NCBI RefSeq assembly: GCF_938039245.1
Contig: NZ_CALHVN010000058.1
Coordinates: 16,872 to 80,871 of the forward strand
Direction of reading: 5' to 3'
Source: an uncultured Campylobacter sp.
Lineage (GTDB): Bacteria; Campylobacterota; Campylobacteria; Campylobacterales; Campylobacteraceae
DNA: 64,000 nt
In this document: positions 53,311 through 62,354 of the stretch, piece by piece
How the letters are laid out: each line of letters begins with the position of its first letter
Numbering within the stretch: the first letter of the stretch is position 1
Notes under the pieces: model-generated
The model's database searches: none
Seen by the model: only the letters and a program-made list of their open reading frames with translations
Told to the model about the DNA's origin: nothing
Position numbers and translations under genes: made by a program

Positions 53311-54102
53311 TTAGGCCTTGAGCCTAACATACATATTTTTGTTATTTGACGGATCTTTGCCATTTTCTCTCATATTATATTCAAAAATATCTGGATTTTT
53401 TTCTATAAAATCGTTAAAAGATTTGTATCTTATTTTAGGATGAATTGTTTGATAATCTAAGCCCTCATCTTTTATTTTTTTACCAAGAGTGGATGCAGGT
53501 AGCCAGCCATCCTCTGATTTTTCAAATATTTTGCACAAGTGTTCTGAGAAATCTATTGGTAATGATGGATTGACTCGTTCTGTTGGTCTATTATCTTTGC
53601 TGTCTTCAAGAGGAATAAATTTATTGCAAGCTTTCCTTAGGGCTTCTGGAGTTTGGCTATTGCCAGCTATATAGACCTTTTTGTTGTACTCCCTTAACAC
53701 CATTGCCAGCGGAGTAAAGTCGCTATCGCTAGATACTATGCAAAAACCGTCATATAAATTAGAAGCAAGCATTAGCATTGCCTGTATGGTAAGAGTTATA
53801 TCTGTCGTATTTTTACCCTTGCGATATTGTGGTGTTTGTATCATATTTATGGCATTTTCTGTACAAAATTTTTTCCAACCTTGTTTTGAATTTTGTATCG
53901 TGAAATCTCCGTATGCCCTCTTTAGGGTTATTTCTCCATATTTTTCTAGCTCGTTTAATACTTTACTTATACTGTCGTAAGGCACATTATCCGAGTCGAT
54001 CAATACAGCCAAACGCGATATAGATGTATCCATGGCTTTTGTCATTAATGGGATAATACTGGAAATGGCGTCTTGAGCTTCGTTTATGTTTAACTCATCC
54101 AC
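53311..54102 (-). CDS. NYN-domain ribonuclease-like protein with OST-HTH domain
   Basis: 263 residues. The NYN (PIN-like, LabA/DUF88) domain spans about 25-155 with acidic site residues in RLAVLIDSDN, NTTDITLTI and IVSSDSDFTPLA; a C-terminal OST-HTH/LOTUS RNA-binding domain follows (about 180-263). Probably an RNA-processing or defence-related nuclease. I place the start at GTG 54102, six bases after AAGGAG; a TTG at 54108 is too close to that site. It is clearly AT-richer than its neighbours, so probably acquired. Confidence 0.78.
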   Translation of the reverse strand: MDELNINEAQDAISSIIPLMTKAMDTSISRLAVLIDSDNVPYDSISKVLNELEKYGEITLKRAYGDFTIQNSKQGWKKFCTENAINMIQTPQYRKGKNTTDITLTIQAMLMLASNLYDGFCIVSSDSDFTPLAMVLREYNKKVYIAGNSQTPEALRKACNKFIPLEDSKDNRPTERVNPSLPIDFSEHLCKIFEKSEDGWLPASTLGKKIKDEGLDYQTIHPKIRYKSFNDFIEKNPDIFEYNMRENGKDPSNNKNMYVRLKA

Positions 54103-54328
54103 TTGCAACTCCTTGTTTAAAATTTAAAAAATTATACGCAAGAAAAGTTTTAATATGAATAAAAAGTATGAATACTTTATATGCGATTGCGGATTTTGGA
54201 TCGAGTGTATATTTTATAAAATTTAAGTGACATGCAGTAAAATTTGATGCTAAATTTGAGTGAAATTTTATAAAAATTCAGAACTCAAATTTAGCTGTGA
54301 AAGTTGGCGACTAAAGCCAGGTCGAGCC

Positions 54329-55381
54329 TCACTCCGTAGTGCTGTTTATGTAGCTGTTTTCGGAGATCTGCGTCCAGACCCTAGCCTTTTTCATAAAGGC
54401 CTTTTGCGAGTCCAAAATCTCCTTAAATGTCGCGTCTTTGGCTGAGAGCTCGTCTAGGATCTCGTCCGTGGCTTTGCGTAGCGCGGCGATGATTTCCGGC
54501 GGAAACGAGACGATTTTTACGTCCGGGTGCTCGCTTTTGATTTTATCAAGGACCAGCGAGTTTTGATAGACCGCCGACTCGTAGACGTCGGCTGCTACGG
54601 CCTTAGTCGCGGTTTCTACGATGGCTTGGAGGTCGGCGGGTAGCTTGTCCCAGAGCTTTTTGTTGATGTAGAATTCATTTTCGCTCGCGGGCTCCTGCCA
54701 GCCGGTGTAGTAAAATTTAGCCACCTTTTGAAAGCCGAAATTTATATCGATCGCGGGGCAAACCCACTCGACGGCGTCGATCGTGTTCATCTCCATAGCC
54801 ATGTATAGCTCGCCGATCGGGACGGTGTTGATGCTAGCTCCCAGTTTTGCCATTATCTCGCCGCCAAGCCCCGCCATGCGCAGTTTTAGTCCCTTTAGAT
54901 CGTCCGTGCTCTTGATCTCTTTTTTAAACCAGCCGCCCATCTGCATGCCGAAATTTCCGCCGTGAAAGGTCACGATGCCCTGCTCGCCAAAAACCTTTTG
55001 CGCGAGCTCCTTGCCACCGCCGTACGCGTACCATGCGTCTTGCTCGGCCTTGTTCATACCAAAAGGCACGGTCGTAAAGAGCATGAGCTTGGCGTCCTTG
55101 CCCTTATAAAAGTAGCTCGCGGTGAAAGCCGCGTCGTACTGGGCGCTTTTGACCATATCAAGCAGCGCAAACGCCGCCTTGTGCTTGGACGGATAGTCGA
55201 CGCGAACCTCGATACGGCCGTCGCTCATCTTTTCTACGAGCTCTTTAAATTTCTTTGGTGCGTCGCCTAGTACGGGCACGTTGCTCTCGTAGGTGGAGGC
55301 GAGCTTGATCTTGTATTTTTCCGCAGCCTGCGCGCTAAACGCCATCGCTATGCACAGAGCCATCGCTGAAAATAGTTTCAT
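54329..55381 (-). CDS. TRAP transporter substrate-binding protein (DctP family)
   Basis: 350 residues: signal peptide (1-19) and a full DctP fold with KLASTYESNVPVLGDAPKKF, LRMAGLGGEIMAKLGA (the anion-binding Arg region) and MNTIDAVEWVCPAIDINFGF. The VEWV.P segment places it near the 2-oxo-acid-binding TRAP subfamily. No DctQ or DctM gene is adjacent, so it either works with a membrane part encoded elsewhere or is a leftover. AAAGGAG precedes the ATG. Confidence 0.88.
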   Translation of the reverse strand: MKLFSAMALCIAMAFSAQAAEKYKIKLASTYESNVPVLGDAPKKFKELVEKMSDGRIEVRVDYPSKHKAAFALLDMVKSAQYDAAFTASYFYKGKDAKLMLFTTVPFGMNKAEQDAWYAYGGGKELAQKVFGEQGIVTFHGGNFGMQMGGWFKKEIKSTDDLKGLKLRMAGLGGEIMAKLGASINTVPIGELYMAMEMNTIDAVEWVCPAIDINFGFQKVAKFYYTGWQEPASENEFYINKKLWDKLPADLQAIVETATKAVAADVYESAVYQNSLVLDKIKSEHPDVKIVSFPPEIIAALRKATDEILDELSAKDATFKEILDSQKAFMKKARVWTQISENSYINSTTE

Positions 55382-56385
55382 TTTTTCTCCTTTTGGTTTT
55401 AAATTTACCGATTATAGAGCTTTGTATTATATTTTCTGATTAATTTTGAAATTTAAGTTACAAAAATCTATACAAAGTGAGTAAAAACGTAAATAAATTT
55501 ATAAAATGTTACGGAATTTAAATTTTACTATTTGCGGATAAATTTGACGGTCGCTGCCGTTAAAACGGCGATGTCTAGGCTAGGGCTTGACAAATTTTAT
55601 CTAAGCCGTCGGCAAATCGGCCTGCGAACAAGGCTTAAGACCTGCAGGCCGCCAGACGCGACGAATCAAAATCGACGGTTTAATTTACCCGTGCCTTTTG
55701 GATAAAATAATGCAAACTCGCGGTAAAAATATACGCTAGCGCGCTCTTGGGCTAAATTTTGACGATTTAGTGTGCCGTAAATGCTAAATCAAAGTAGCGC
55801 CGCTTGCGTTTACGGCGGTAATTTGCAGGCAAAATTTACCGCAACGCTTCGGTAAATCGTCCTATGTTTTAGGCCGCTTGCGCCGTTGCCGAGTAAATTT
55901 AGCGACGGTTTGTACTTGTAAGCGTTTTTCCTAAATTTAGGCAAATTTAGTTTAGGCGGTAACAAAATTTAAGTGTAGGATTTAGCAAGACGGCTTTTGA
56001 TAAATTTGCCAGGCGAAATTTGTAAAATTTAAGCTTCAAAACGCACTTGAGGCCTAAATTTAAACCGCCGAAAGCGGCAAGTCGAAAAACGGATGGTATC
56101 AAAAATTCGGCAAGATAAATCTTCGTTAGGGCGCGCTTGGCTAGAGTATCTTGTGCGAGGCTTACCGTTAGCTTTGGTTTGCGCGAGGTCTGCCACAAAG
56201 TTTTGGCAAAAGTCTACGATTTCGCGCCTGCCGGTATAAATTTATAGATTAAATTACCGCGGCGCTTTGGATGAATCTTGCTCGTCTTGCCGTCAAATCC
56301 GCGCTTTGCGGCAAAAAATTTACTAAATTTAGCCGCGATTTTAGCCGAATTTAAAAGAGCGTAAAAAAATTTAAAGTCGGTAAAT
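55382..56385. other. 1-kb non-coding region
   Basis: No gene that I can support on either strand. Open frames here are short, repetitive in AAATTT-derived Lys/Phe/Asn/Leu and lack binding sites. The left end contains the dctP promoter region (very AT-rich, 55420-55530). Confidence 0.4.
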
Positions 56386-56832
56386 TTAAATTTCGGTCTT
56401 GAGGTGGGACGCGTCTTTGATCTCGTCATCGCAAATCTCGCAAAAGCGCGTCAGCAGCGAAAATAGTTTTTCGGTATTTTTCTCGCCGAGCCTAGCAAAC
56501 ACCCGCTCGCCCAGCTCATCGCTAGCGCGCACGATAGGGCCTGCCGCCTAGCACCCCTTTTGCGTGAGGCTCATCGCGCGCTCCCTTTTATCAGCGCTTT
56601 GCTCGCTTGGCTGCACTAGCCCTTTTTGGCGAAAATCCTTGCAAACGTTAAAAACCGTTTGCTTTGGTATGGCCCACTCCTCGCTGATCTTTTTTTGCGT
56701 CGAGCAGCCGTCTTTTGCTAGCGTGTAAAGCACCGCAAATTCGCTGTAGCTAAGCCCCGTTTTAGCGATCAGCGCGTCTATGCGCTCGTTAATCTCGCTG
56801 ATTTTTTTGCCTAGGTCGTCAAAGTTATACAT
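56386..56832 (-). pseudogene. MarR-family regulator interrupted by in-frame stop
   Basis: From ATG 56832, 94 residues form a MarR winged helix (YSEFAVLYTLAKDGCSTQKKISEEWAIPKQTVFNVCKDFRQKGLVQ, ADKRERAMSLTQKG). A TAG at codon 95 then interrupts it. The same frame continues for 53 codons with the expected C-terminal dimerisation helices (IVRASDELGERVFARLGEKN, TEKLFSLLTRFCEICDDEI) to TAA at 56386. The DNA-binding core is whole, but the C-terminal dimer helix is lost unless the stop is read through. It is divergent from the RND efflux operon it probably represses. Confidence 0.75.
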
Positions 56833-56889
56833 CGTTTTCCTTTTTTATTTTGGGCGAATTTTAGTAAAATCCCAAAATATTTTCAAGGT

Positions 56890-56926
56890 TTTAGGATTGA
56901 CTTTTAGTCCTAAATTTTGCTAATAT
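56890..56926 (+). promoter_or_regulatory. promoter and operator candidate of the RND efflux operon
   Basis: TTGACT (56897-56902), 18-base spacer and TAATAT (56921-56926) form a good sigma70-type promoter. TTTAGGA (56890-56896) and TCCTAAA (56908-56914) make an inverted repeat that straddles the -35, a fitting site for the divergent MarR-type repressor. Confidence 0.55.
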
Positions 56927-56961
56927 GATAAATTTTAAGACTAATTCCAAGGAAAAATTTT

Positions 56962-58209
56962 ATGAAATTCGGCAAAATTTTAAAAGCGTATTTTTTATCG
57001 TTTGCGCTGGTTTTGACCGCGCAACAAACGGCGGCGGCTCAGGAAAATAAATCGGCGCAAGAAAATAAATCGGAGCAAAAAACGCCACCGCAAAACAAGC
57101 AAACGGCTCAAGCGGGCGTAAAAGACGGCGATGCTAGCGAAACAAACGTCGGCCAAGACGGCGGAAATTCGGACGCTAGGCAAAATCAAAACGACGAAGC
57201 CATAAAACTCACGGTCGTCTCGCCCAAGGTCGCAAAATTTAGTCCAAAGCTAAATTTGCACGGCGAGCTAGTTGCTAGAGACGATGTTGCCGTGGGCTCG
57301 GCGCTGCAAGGCCAACAAATCGCCCAGGTCTTAGCCGAAGTGGGCGAAAACGTGCAAAAGGGGCAAATTTTAGCCCTGCTAGATAATGCTGGCGTAAAAG
57401 CGAAATTTGACCAGCAAACCGCCGCGCTTGAGGCCGCAAAGCAAAATTTAAACTCCGCCAAGGCCTCTTTTAGCGAGGCTAGCTCCGCGCTAAAGCGAGC
57501 TAAAGACCTAGCCGCAAAAAAGGCGATCAGCTCGCAGGAACTCGAACAAGCAAACGCGAAAGAAGCAAGCGCCAGAGCGAATCTAAACTCCGTAAAAGCC
57601 CAAATTTCGCAGATAGACGCGCAGATCGCAGAGGCTAAAGATCAGCTCGGCAAAGCTAGCGTGATAGCGCCCGTTAGCGGCGTCGTGACGGCCAAAAAAG
57701 CCCAGATCGGCGCGCTAACTAGCGGTGAGGCTTTGTTTAACATCGCAAAAGACGGCGTCATCGAGCTATCTGCGGACGCGGACGCCAAGGAGCTTGCGCA
57801 GATAAAAGTCGATATGAGCGCGCAGGCTCAAATTTACGGCGTAAAAGAGGCCGTAAACGGCAAGGTGCGGCTGGTGCCCGTGAGCGTGGATACGAGCTCG
57901 CGCCTAGGCAAGGTCAAAATTTCGCTAGACGGCGGGGCTAAATTTATCGGTTCGTATGCCAAAGCCGTCATCGACCTGCCCGAATTTAGCGCGTTAGCGC
58001 TACCTGCGCAGGCGGTTTCGTTTACGGAGGCGGGCGCGTTTGCGACGCTAATAAAAGACGGCAAGGCGCAGAAGCGAAAAATCCAAATCGGACTTAGAGC
58101 AAACGGGTTAGTGCAGGTGATAGCAGGCGTTAGCGAGGACGATGAGGTCGCGCTAAAAGCCGCCGCGCTTGTAAACGACGGCGAAGCGGCGCAAAGGGGC
58201 ACGGAGTGA
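56962..58209 (+). CDS. RND efflux periplasmic adaptor (membrane fusion protein)
   Basis: 415 residues: signal peptide (1-26), a Gln/Asn/Lys-rich low-complexity linker (about 27-75) with a tandem AQENKS repeat, then the HlyD/AcrA layout: lipoyl halves (VGSALQGQQIAQVLAEVGENVQKGQILALLD ... GKASVIAPVSGVVTAKKAQIGALT), an alpha-hairpin (about 150-225) and beta-barrel. It links the inner-membrane pump to an outer-membrane channel. The pump gene overlaps its stop by four bases (GTGA). No outer-membrane factor gene is present here. Confidence 0.9.
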   Translation: MKFGKILKAYFLSFALVLTAQQTAAAQENKSAQENKSEQKTPPQNKQTAQAGVKDGDASETNVGQDGGNSDARQNQNDEAIKLTVVSPKVAKFSPKLNLHGELVARDDVAVGSALQGQQIAQVLAEVGENVQKGQILALLDNAGVKAKFDQQTAALEAAKQNLNSAKASFSEASSALKRAKDLAAKKAISSQELEQANAKEASARANLNSVKAQISQIDAQIAEAKDQLGKASVIAPVSGVVTAKKAQIGALTSGEALFNIAKDGVIELSADADAKELAQIKVDMSAQAQIYGVKEAVNGKVRLVPVSVDTSSRLGKVKISLDGGAKFIGSYAKAVIDLPEFSALALPAQAVSFTEAGAFATLIKDGKAQKRKIQIGLRANGLVQVIAGVSEDDEVALKAAALVNDGEAAQRGTE

Positions 58210-61200
58210 AAATTTCGTCTTGGGCGATCCGTCATCCTATCCCTATTATCGTGCTTTTTATCGCGCTTAGTTTAGGCGGCGTAGCGTCGTTTTTGCGCCT
58301 ACCGATAAACGCAAACCCAAACGTAAATTTTCCTATCGTTAGCGTCACGGTCACGCAGACCGGCGCGTCGCCTACTCAGCTAGAAAGCTCGACTACTAGG
58401 CGCATAGAAGACGCCGTGAGCGGGCTGGCGGACGTGAGGCACGTTAGCTCTACGATCTCCGAGGGTAGCTCGGCTACGACGGTGGAGTTTGCCATCGAGA
58501 CGGACGTCGATAGGGCCGTAAACGACGTGCGAAACGCTATCTCGCAGATCAGAGACGAACTACCCGCCGGCATCGATACGCCGCTAGTAGAGCGCGTGGA
58601 CGTCGAGGGCGGGGCGCTCGCGTTTTATTCGGTAGGAAGCGTAAATTTAGACCAAAGCGAGATATCGCACCTGATAGATAACGAGATAAAAAGGCGGCTG
58701 CTAGCGATCCCGGGCGTGCAACAAGTAAAGCGCCTAGGCGGCGTTACGCGCGAGATTAGGGTGCTTTTAGACCCAGCCGCGCTTAGCTCGCTAAGGATAG
58801 ATGCGGCTTATATTAACAAGCAGCTCGCGCAAAATAACGCCGATTTGCCCGCGGGCAGGACCGTTTTAGACGGCGCGGAAAACAGCCTGCGCGTAACGGG
58901 CGGCGCAAAGAGTATCGAGGAGCTAGCAGGTACCCCCATCCGACTAGAGGGCGGCGGTAGCGTCCGTCTGGGCGACATCGCTCGCGTAGAGGACTCGCAC
59001 GCCGAGGTTAGGTCGCGCTCTAGGATGGACGGGCTGGAGACGGCGGGATTTAGCGTATCTCGCTCAAAAGGCGCCAGCGACACGGTCGTGATGCAAAAGA
59101 TCGAGGAGGAGCTGGCTAAATTTACCGCAGAGCATGCAGAAGTAAAGATAGATGAGATATACACCTCGGCGAACGAGACTAAGCAAAGCTACGACCAAAC
59201 GATCTGGATGCTAGCCGAGGGCGCGATACTGACGGTTTTGGTCGTGTTTGTTTTCTTGCGAGACGCGAGAGCGACGCTGGTGGCGGCTATATCGCTGCCT
59301 CTTTCGATCCTGCCGACGTTTGCAGCGCTTTATCTGCTGGACTACACGCTAAACGGCATCACCTTGCTAGCTTTAATGCTAGTTATCGGCATACTCGTGG
59401 ATGACGCGATCGTGGAGATAGAAAATATCAAAAAGCACCTAGCTCTAGGCAAACGCCCGTACCAAGCCGCCATAGACGCGGCTGATGATATCGGCTTTGC
59501 GGTGGTTGCCATTACGCTAACGATAGTGGCGATATTTTTGCCCGTTAGTTTTATCGGCGGGGGCATCGGGCAGTACTTTAGGCAGTTTGGCATAACCGTC
59601 GCGGCGGCGGTTTTGGCTTCGCTTTTAGTAGCGCGTTTAGCCACTCCGCTGCTAGCAGCCTACGTCCTAAAACCCGAGGCCAAAGAGGAGCGCGAAGCGA
59701 GCAAGCTAAAGGCGGCCTACCTAAATTTGCTAAATTTTACGCTAGATCACCGTAAATTTACGCTTTTTATCGGCTTTTTGCTGCTGCTGGGATCTTTTGC
59801 GTTAATTCCGCTTTTGCCGACGGGATTTTTGCCTCAAAGCGACTCGGGCAGAAGCAGCGTAAATATCACGCTAGCTCCCGGTTCTACGCTAGAGCAGACC
59901 GATGAGAGACTGATAAATTTAACCCGCGTCGTTAAGCAAAATCCGGCCGTGCAGTCCGTTTTTGCTATAGCCGGAGGCGGCGGCGAAACGCACAAGGGCG
60001 AGCTGCTAATCACGCTAAAACCGCACAAGCAGCGCGCCGTTACGCAAAAGCGGTTTGAAGACGAGCTGCGGGCGGAGCTGGCTAAATTTAGCGATATGAG
60101 ATTTGCCTTCGCTAACGATATGGCCGCGCGCGATATCTCGGTAATCCTAACCGGCGAGGACGCGGACGCGCTCTCTAAAACCGCCGCGCTGATAAAATCC
60201 CAAATGAGCTACGTGGCGGGCGCGAAAAACGCTCAAGTAAACGAGCCTTTGCAAAAGCCCGAAATCCGCGTAAATTTAATCAAAAAAGAGGCCGCAAGGC
60301 TGGGCGTGAGCCACCAAGCCGTAGCCGAGGCTCTGCGTATCGCTACCGTGGGCGACACGGACGCGGCGTCGGCGAAATTTGACCTGCCGGATCGCCAAGT
60401 GCCTATCCGCGTGAGCCTAGAGGAGGGCGCTAGAAATGATCTTGAAGTTTTGCGTAAAATTTACGTCCAAAGCTCGACAGGGACGGCCGTGCCGCTCTCT
60501 AGCGTGGCAGAAGTTTCGTATTCGCAGGGTGCGGCTAGCATAGAGAGGTTTGATAAACGTCGTAAGATCGCGCTCGAGGCCGATTTGCAGCCCGGATTTA
60601 CCGTAGGCGAGGTTTTGGAGCAAATTTACGCGCTGCCTGCGATGAAAAATTTGCCCCCAGGTATCGTCTCGCCCGAGTACGGCGATAGCGAGTATATGAG
60701 CGAGATGTTTGAGCAGTTCGGTATCGCGCTGGGCTTTGGCGTAACGATGTTTTTGCTGGTTTTGGTCGTGCTTTTTCGCGATTTTTTGCAGCCCGCTACG
60801 ATATTTATCGCGCTTCCGCTTTCTATCGGCGGCGCGGCGGGCGGGTTGTTGCTTTACGGCGGGGCGCTTGATCTATCCGCCGTCATCGGCATCTTGATGC
60901 TCATGGCTATCGTGGGTAAAAACTCTATCTTGCTCGTTGATTTCGTCATCGAAAAGCGTTTGCGCGGAAGCGGCGTTAGGCAGGCTTTGCTAAGCTCGGG
61001 TGCGGAGAGGGCGCGGCCTATCGTGATGACTACGATAGCGATGATCGCCGGCATGGCGCCTGCGGTGTTTGCTAGCGGCTCTGGCGCGGAGTTTCGCGCG
61101 ACGATGTCGGTAGCCGTGATTTGCGGACTGGCCGTTTCTACGCTGCTTAGCCTCGTTTTCGTGCCGACTGTTTATTCTATCGTGGACGATGCGAAAACGT

Positions 61201-61268
61201 TTCTTGGCAAGCGTCTTTCTAAACTCACGTCCGTAACCCAGCAAGATAAGCAAAACGCGGCAGGATAG
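58206..61268 (+). CDS. RND efflux transporter, HAE1 family
   Basis: 1020 residues, full length, 12 transmembrane helices with two large periplasmic loops. Family motifs: the N-terminus SSWAIRHPIPIIVLFIALSLGG, the TM4 proton-relay Asp pair in LVIGILVDDAIVEIENI, and GKNSILLVDFVIEKR plus ARPIVMTTIAMIAGMAPA in the second half. It exports drugs or hydrophobic compounds by proton antiport. The start is GTG at 58206, translationally coupled to the adaptor. Confidence 0.93.
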   Translation: MKISSWAIRHPIPIIVLFIALSLGGVASFLRLPINANPNVNFPIVSVTVTQTGASPTQLESSTTRRIEDAVSGLADVRHVSSTISEGSSATTVEFAIETDVDRAVNDVRNAISQIRDELPAGIDTPLVERVDVEGGALAFYSVGSVNLDQSEISHLIDNEIKRRLLAIPGVQQVKRLGGVTREIRVLLDPAALSSLRIDAAYINKQLAQNNADLPAGRTVLDGAENSLRVTGGAKSIEELAGTPIRLEGGGSVRLGDIARVEDSHAEVRSRSRMDGLETAGFSVSRSKGASDTVVMQKIEEELAKFTAEHAEVKIDEIYTSANETKQSYDQTIWMLAEGAILTVLVVFVFLRDARATLVAAISLPLSILPTFAALYLLDYTLNGITLLALMLVIGILVDDAIVEIENIKKHLALGKRPYQAAIDAADDIGFAVVAITLTIVAIFLPVSFIGGGIGQYFRQFGITVAAAVLASLLVARLATPLLAAYVLKPEAKEEREASKLKAAYLNLLNFTLDHRKFTLFIGFLLLLGSFALIPLLPTGFLPQSDSGRSSVNITLAPGSTLEQTDERLINLTRVVKQNPAVQSVFAIAGGGGETHKGELLITLKPHKQRAVTQKRFEDELRAELAKFSDMRFAFANDMAARDISVILTGEDADALSKTAALIKSQMSYVAGAKNAQVNEPLQKPEIRVNLIKKEAARLGVSHQAVAEALRIATVGDTDAASAKFDLPDRQVPIRVSLEEGARNDLEVLRKIYVQSSTGTAVPLSSVAEVSYSQGAASIERFDKRRKIALEADLQPGFTVGEVLEQIYALPAMKNLPPGIVSPEYGDSEYMSEMFEQFGIALGFGVTMFLLVLVVLFRDFLQPATIFIALPLSIGGAAGGLLLYGGALDLSAVIGILMLMAIVGKNSILLVDFVIEKRLRGSGVRQALLSSGAERARPIVMTTIAMIAGMAPAVFASGSGAEFRATMSVAVICGLAVSTLLSLVFVPTVYSIVDDAKTFLGKRLSKLTSVTQQDKQNAAG

Positions 61269-61388
61269 GAAGCTCGTTAAATTTGACGCGTAAATTTATC
61301 GCTTTTTTCCGCGCGGATTAAATTTGAGCCTGGGTTTACGGCCGAATTTGGCTAAATTTGCAAACCAAAAAGCCTAAATTTAAGCTGT

Positions 61389-61862
61389 TTAATAATACCC
61401 CAGACACATCGTTTCGGTTAGCTTTATGCGCTTTTCAAGCGGTTCGGGCGAGAAAAACGAGCACTTTTCTATGTAAATTCTATAGCCGTAGTCAAGTCCG
61501 AAATCGTCGTAAAATTTCTTTAAATTTATAAATTTTATCCCGCAAATTTCGCGTAGATCAAAAAGCGGATAGAGCTTGGAGCCGTTTTTGGCGACTAGAT
61601 GCGATGGCGCTAGCGTCGTAAACGAGCAAAACGCCGACGTGAGCGTTAGACCTGCTAGGTCGCTGCAGCGCGCGGCCGCCTCGCAAAATCGCGCGGGGAT
61701 GTTTTTTTTATGCAGAAAAACGATTCGCGAGTTTTCAAATTTAGCGCAGATCGCGCCGCTCCAAAACAGATACGCGTTGCCCGAGATTTCGGCGTTTTTC
61801 GCAAATTCGCAGCCTAAAACGTAATCGTCTAAAAACTCGTTTGGAGCAAGGGTGATTTTCAT
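61389..61862 (-). CDS. hypothetical protein (157 aa)
   Basis: 157 residues, soluble, no signal peptide or membrane helix; several Cys (CEFAK, GAICAKF, RFCEAAARCSD, EKCSFF, ETMCLGYY) but no clear CxxC metal motif. Family not recognised. The ATG at 61862 is preceded by AAAGGC. It is divergent from ridA. Confidence 0.6.
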   Translation of the reverse strand: MKITLAPNEFLDDYVLGCEFAKNAEISGNAYLFWSGAICAKFENSRIVFLHKKNIPARFCEAAARCSDLAGLTLTSAFCSFTTLAPSHLVAKNGSKLYPLFDLREICGIKFINLKKFYDDFGLDYGYRIYIEKCSFFSPEPLEKRIKLTETMCLGYY

Positions 61863-61955
61863 ATTTTTAGCGCCTTTTTACGGGAAATTATAGCTAAATT
61901 TGCAAATTCGGCGCTAAACTGCTAATATTCGCGAAATTTTTTACAAAGGACGAAA

Positions 61956-62333
61956 ATGAAAAAGGTTATCTCTACAAAAGATGCCCCGCAAGCGATTGGA
62001 CCGTATTCGCAAGCGATCGCGGCTAACGGATTTTTGTTTATTTCCGGGCAGTTAGGCGTGACTCCTAGCGGCGAATTTGCGGGCTCGGACGTAAAATCGC
62101 AGGCGCAAAGATCGCTTCAAAATTTGCAAGCGATTTTGAGCGAAGCGGGGCTCGGCTTTGAAAACGTAGTAAAAACGACGATTTTTCTAGCCGATATCGC
62201 GGACTTTGCGGCGGTAAACGAAATTTACGCCGAATTTTTTAACGAGCCCTATCCCGCTCGCAGCACGGTTGCGGTAAAAACGCTGCCAAAGGGCGGTTTG
62301 GTCGAGATCGAGCTTATCGCGGCGACGAAGTAA
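61956..62333 (+). CDS. ridA: RidA family enamine/imine deaminase
   Basis: 125 residues, full length: APQAIGPYSQAIAANGFLFISGQLG at the start and EPYPARSTVAVKTLPKGGLVEIELIA at the end, with the substrate-binding Arg in PARS. It hydrolyses reactive 2-aminoacrylate and related imines released by PLP enzymes. The ATG follows AAAGGA. It is followed 21 bases later by the DUF945 gene. Confidence 0.92.
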   Translation: MKKVISTKDAPQAIGPYSQAIAANGFLFISGQLGVTPSGEFAGSDVKSQAQRSLQNLQAILSEAGLGFENVVKTTIFLADIADFAAVNEIYAEFFNEPYPARSTVAVKTLPKGGLVEIELIAATK

Positions 62334-62354
62334 AATTTAAAATAAAGGAAAAAA

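Noticed and set aside
55947..56429. Two minus-strand frames in the gap before the marR pseudogene
   Set aside because: No binding sites; composition reflects AAATTT repeats. One overlaps the 3' part of the interrupted marR gene in another frame.
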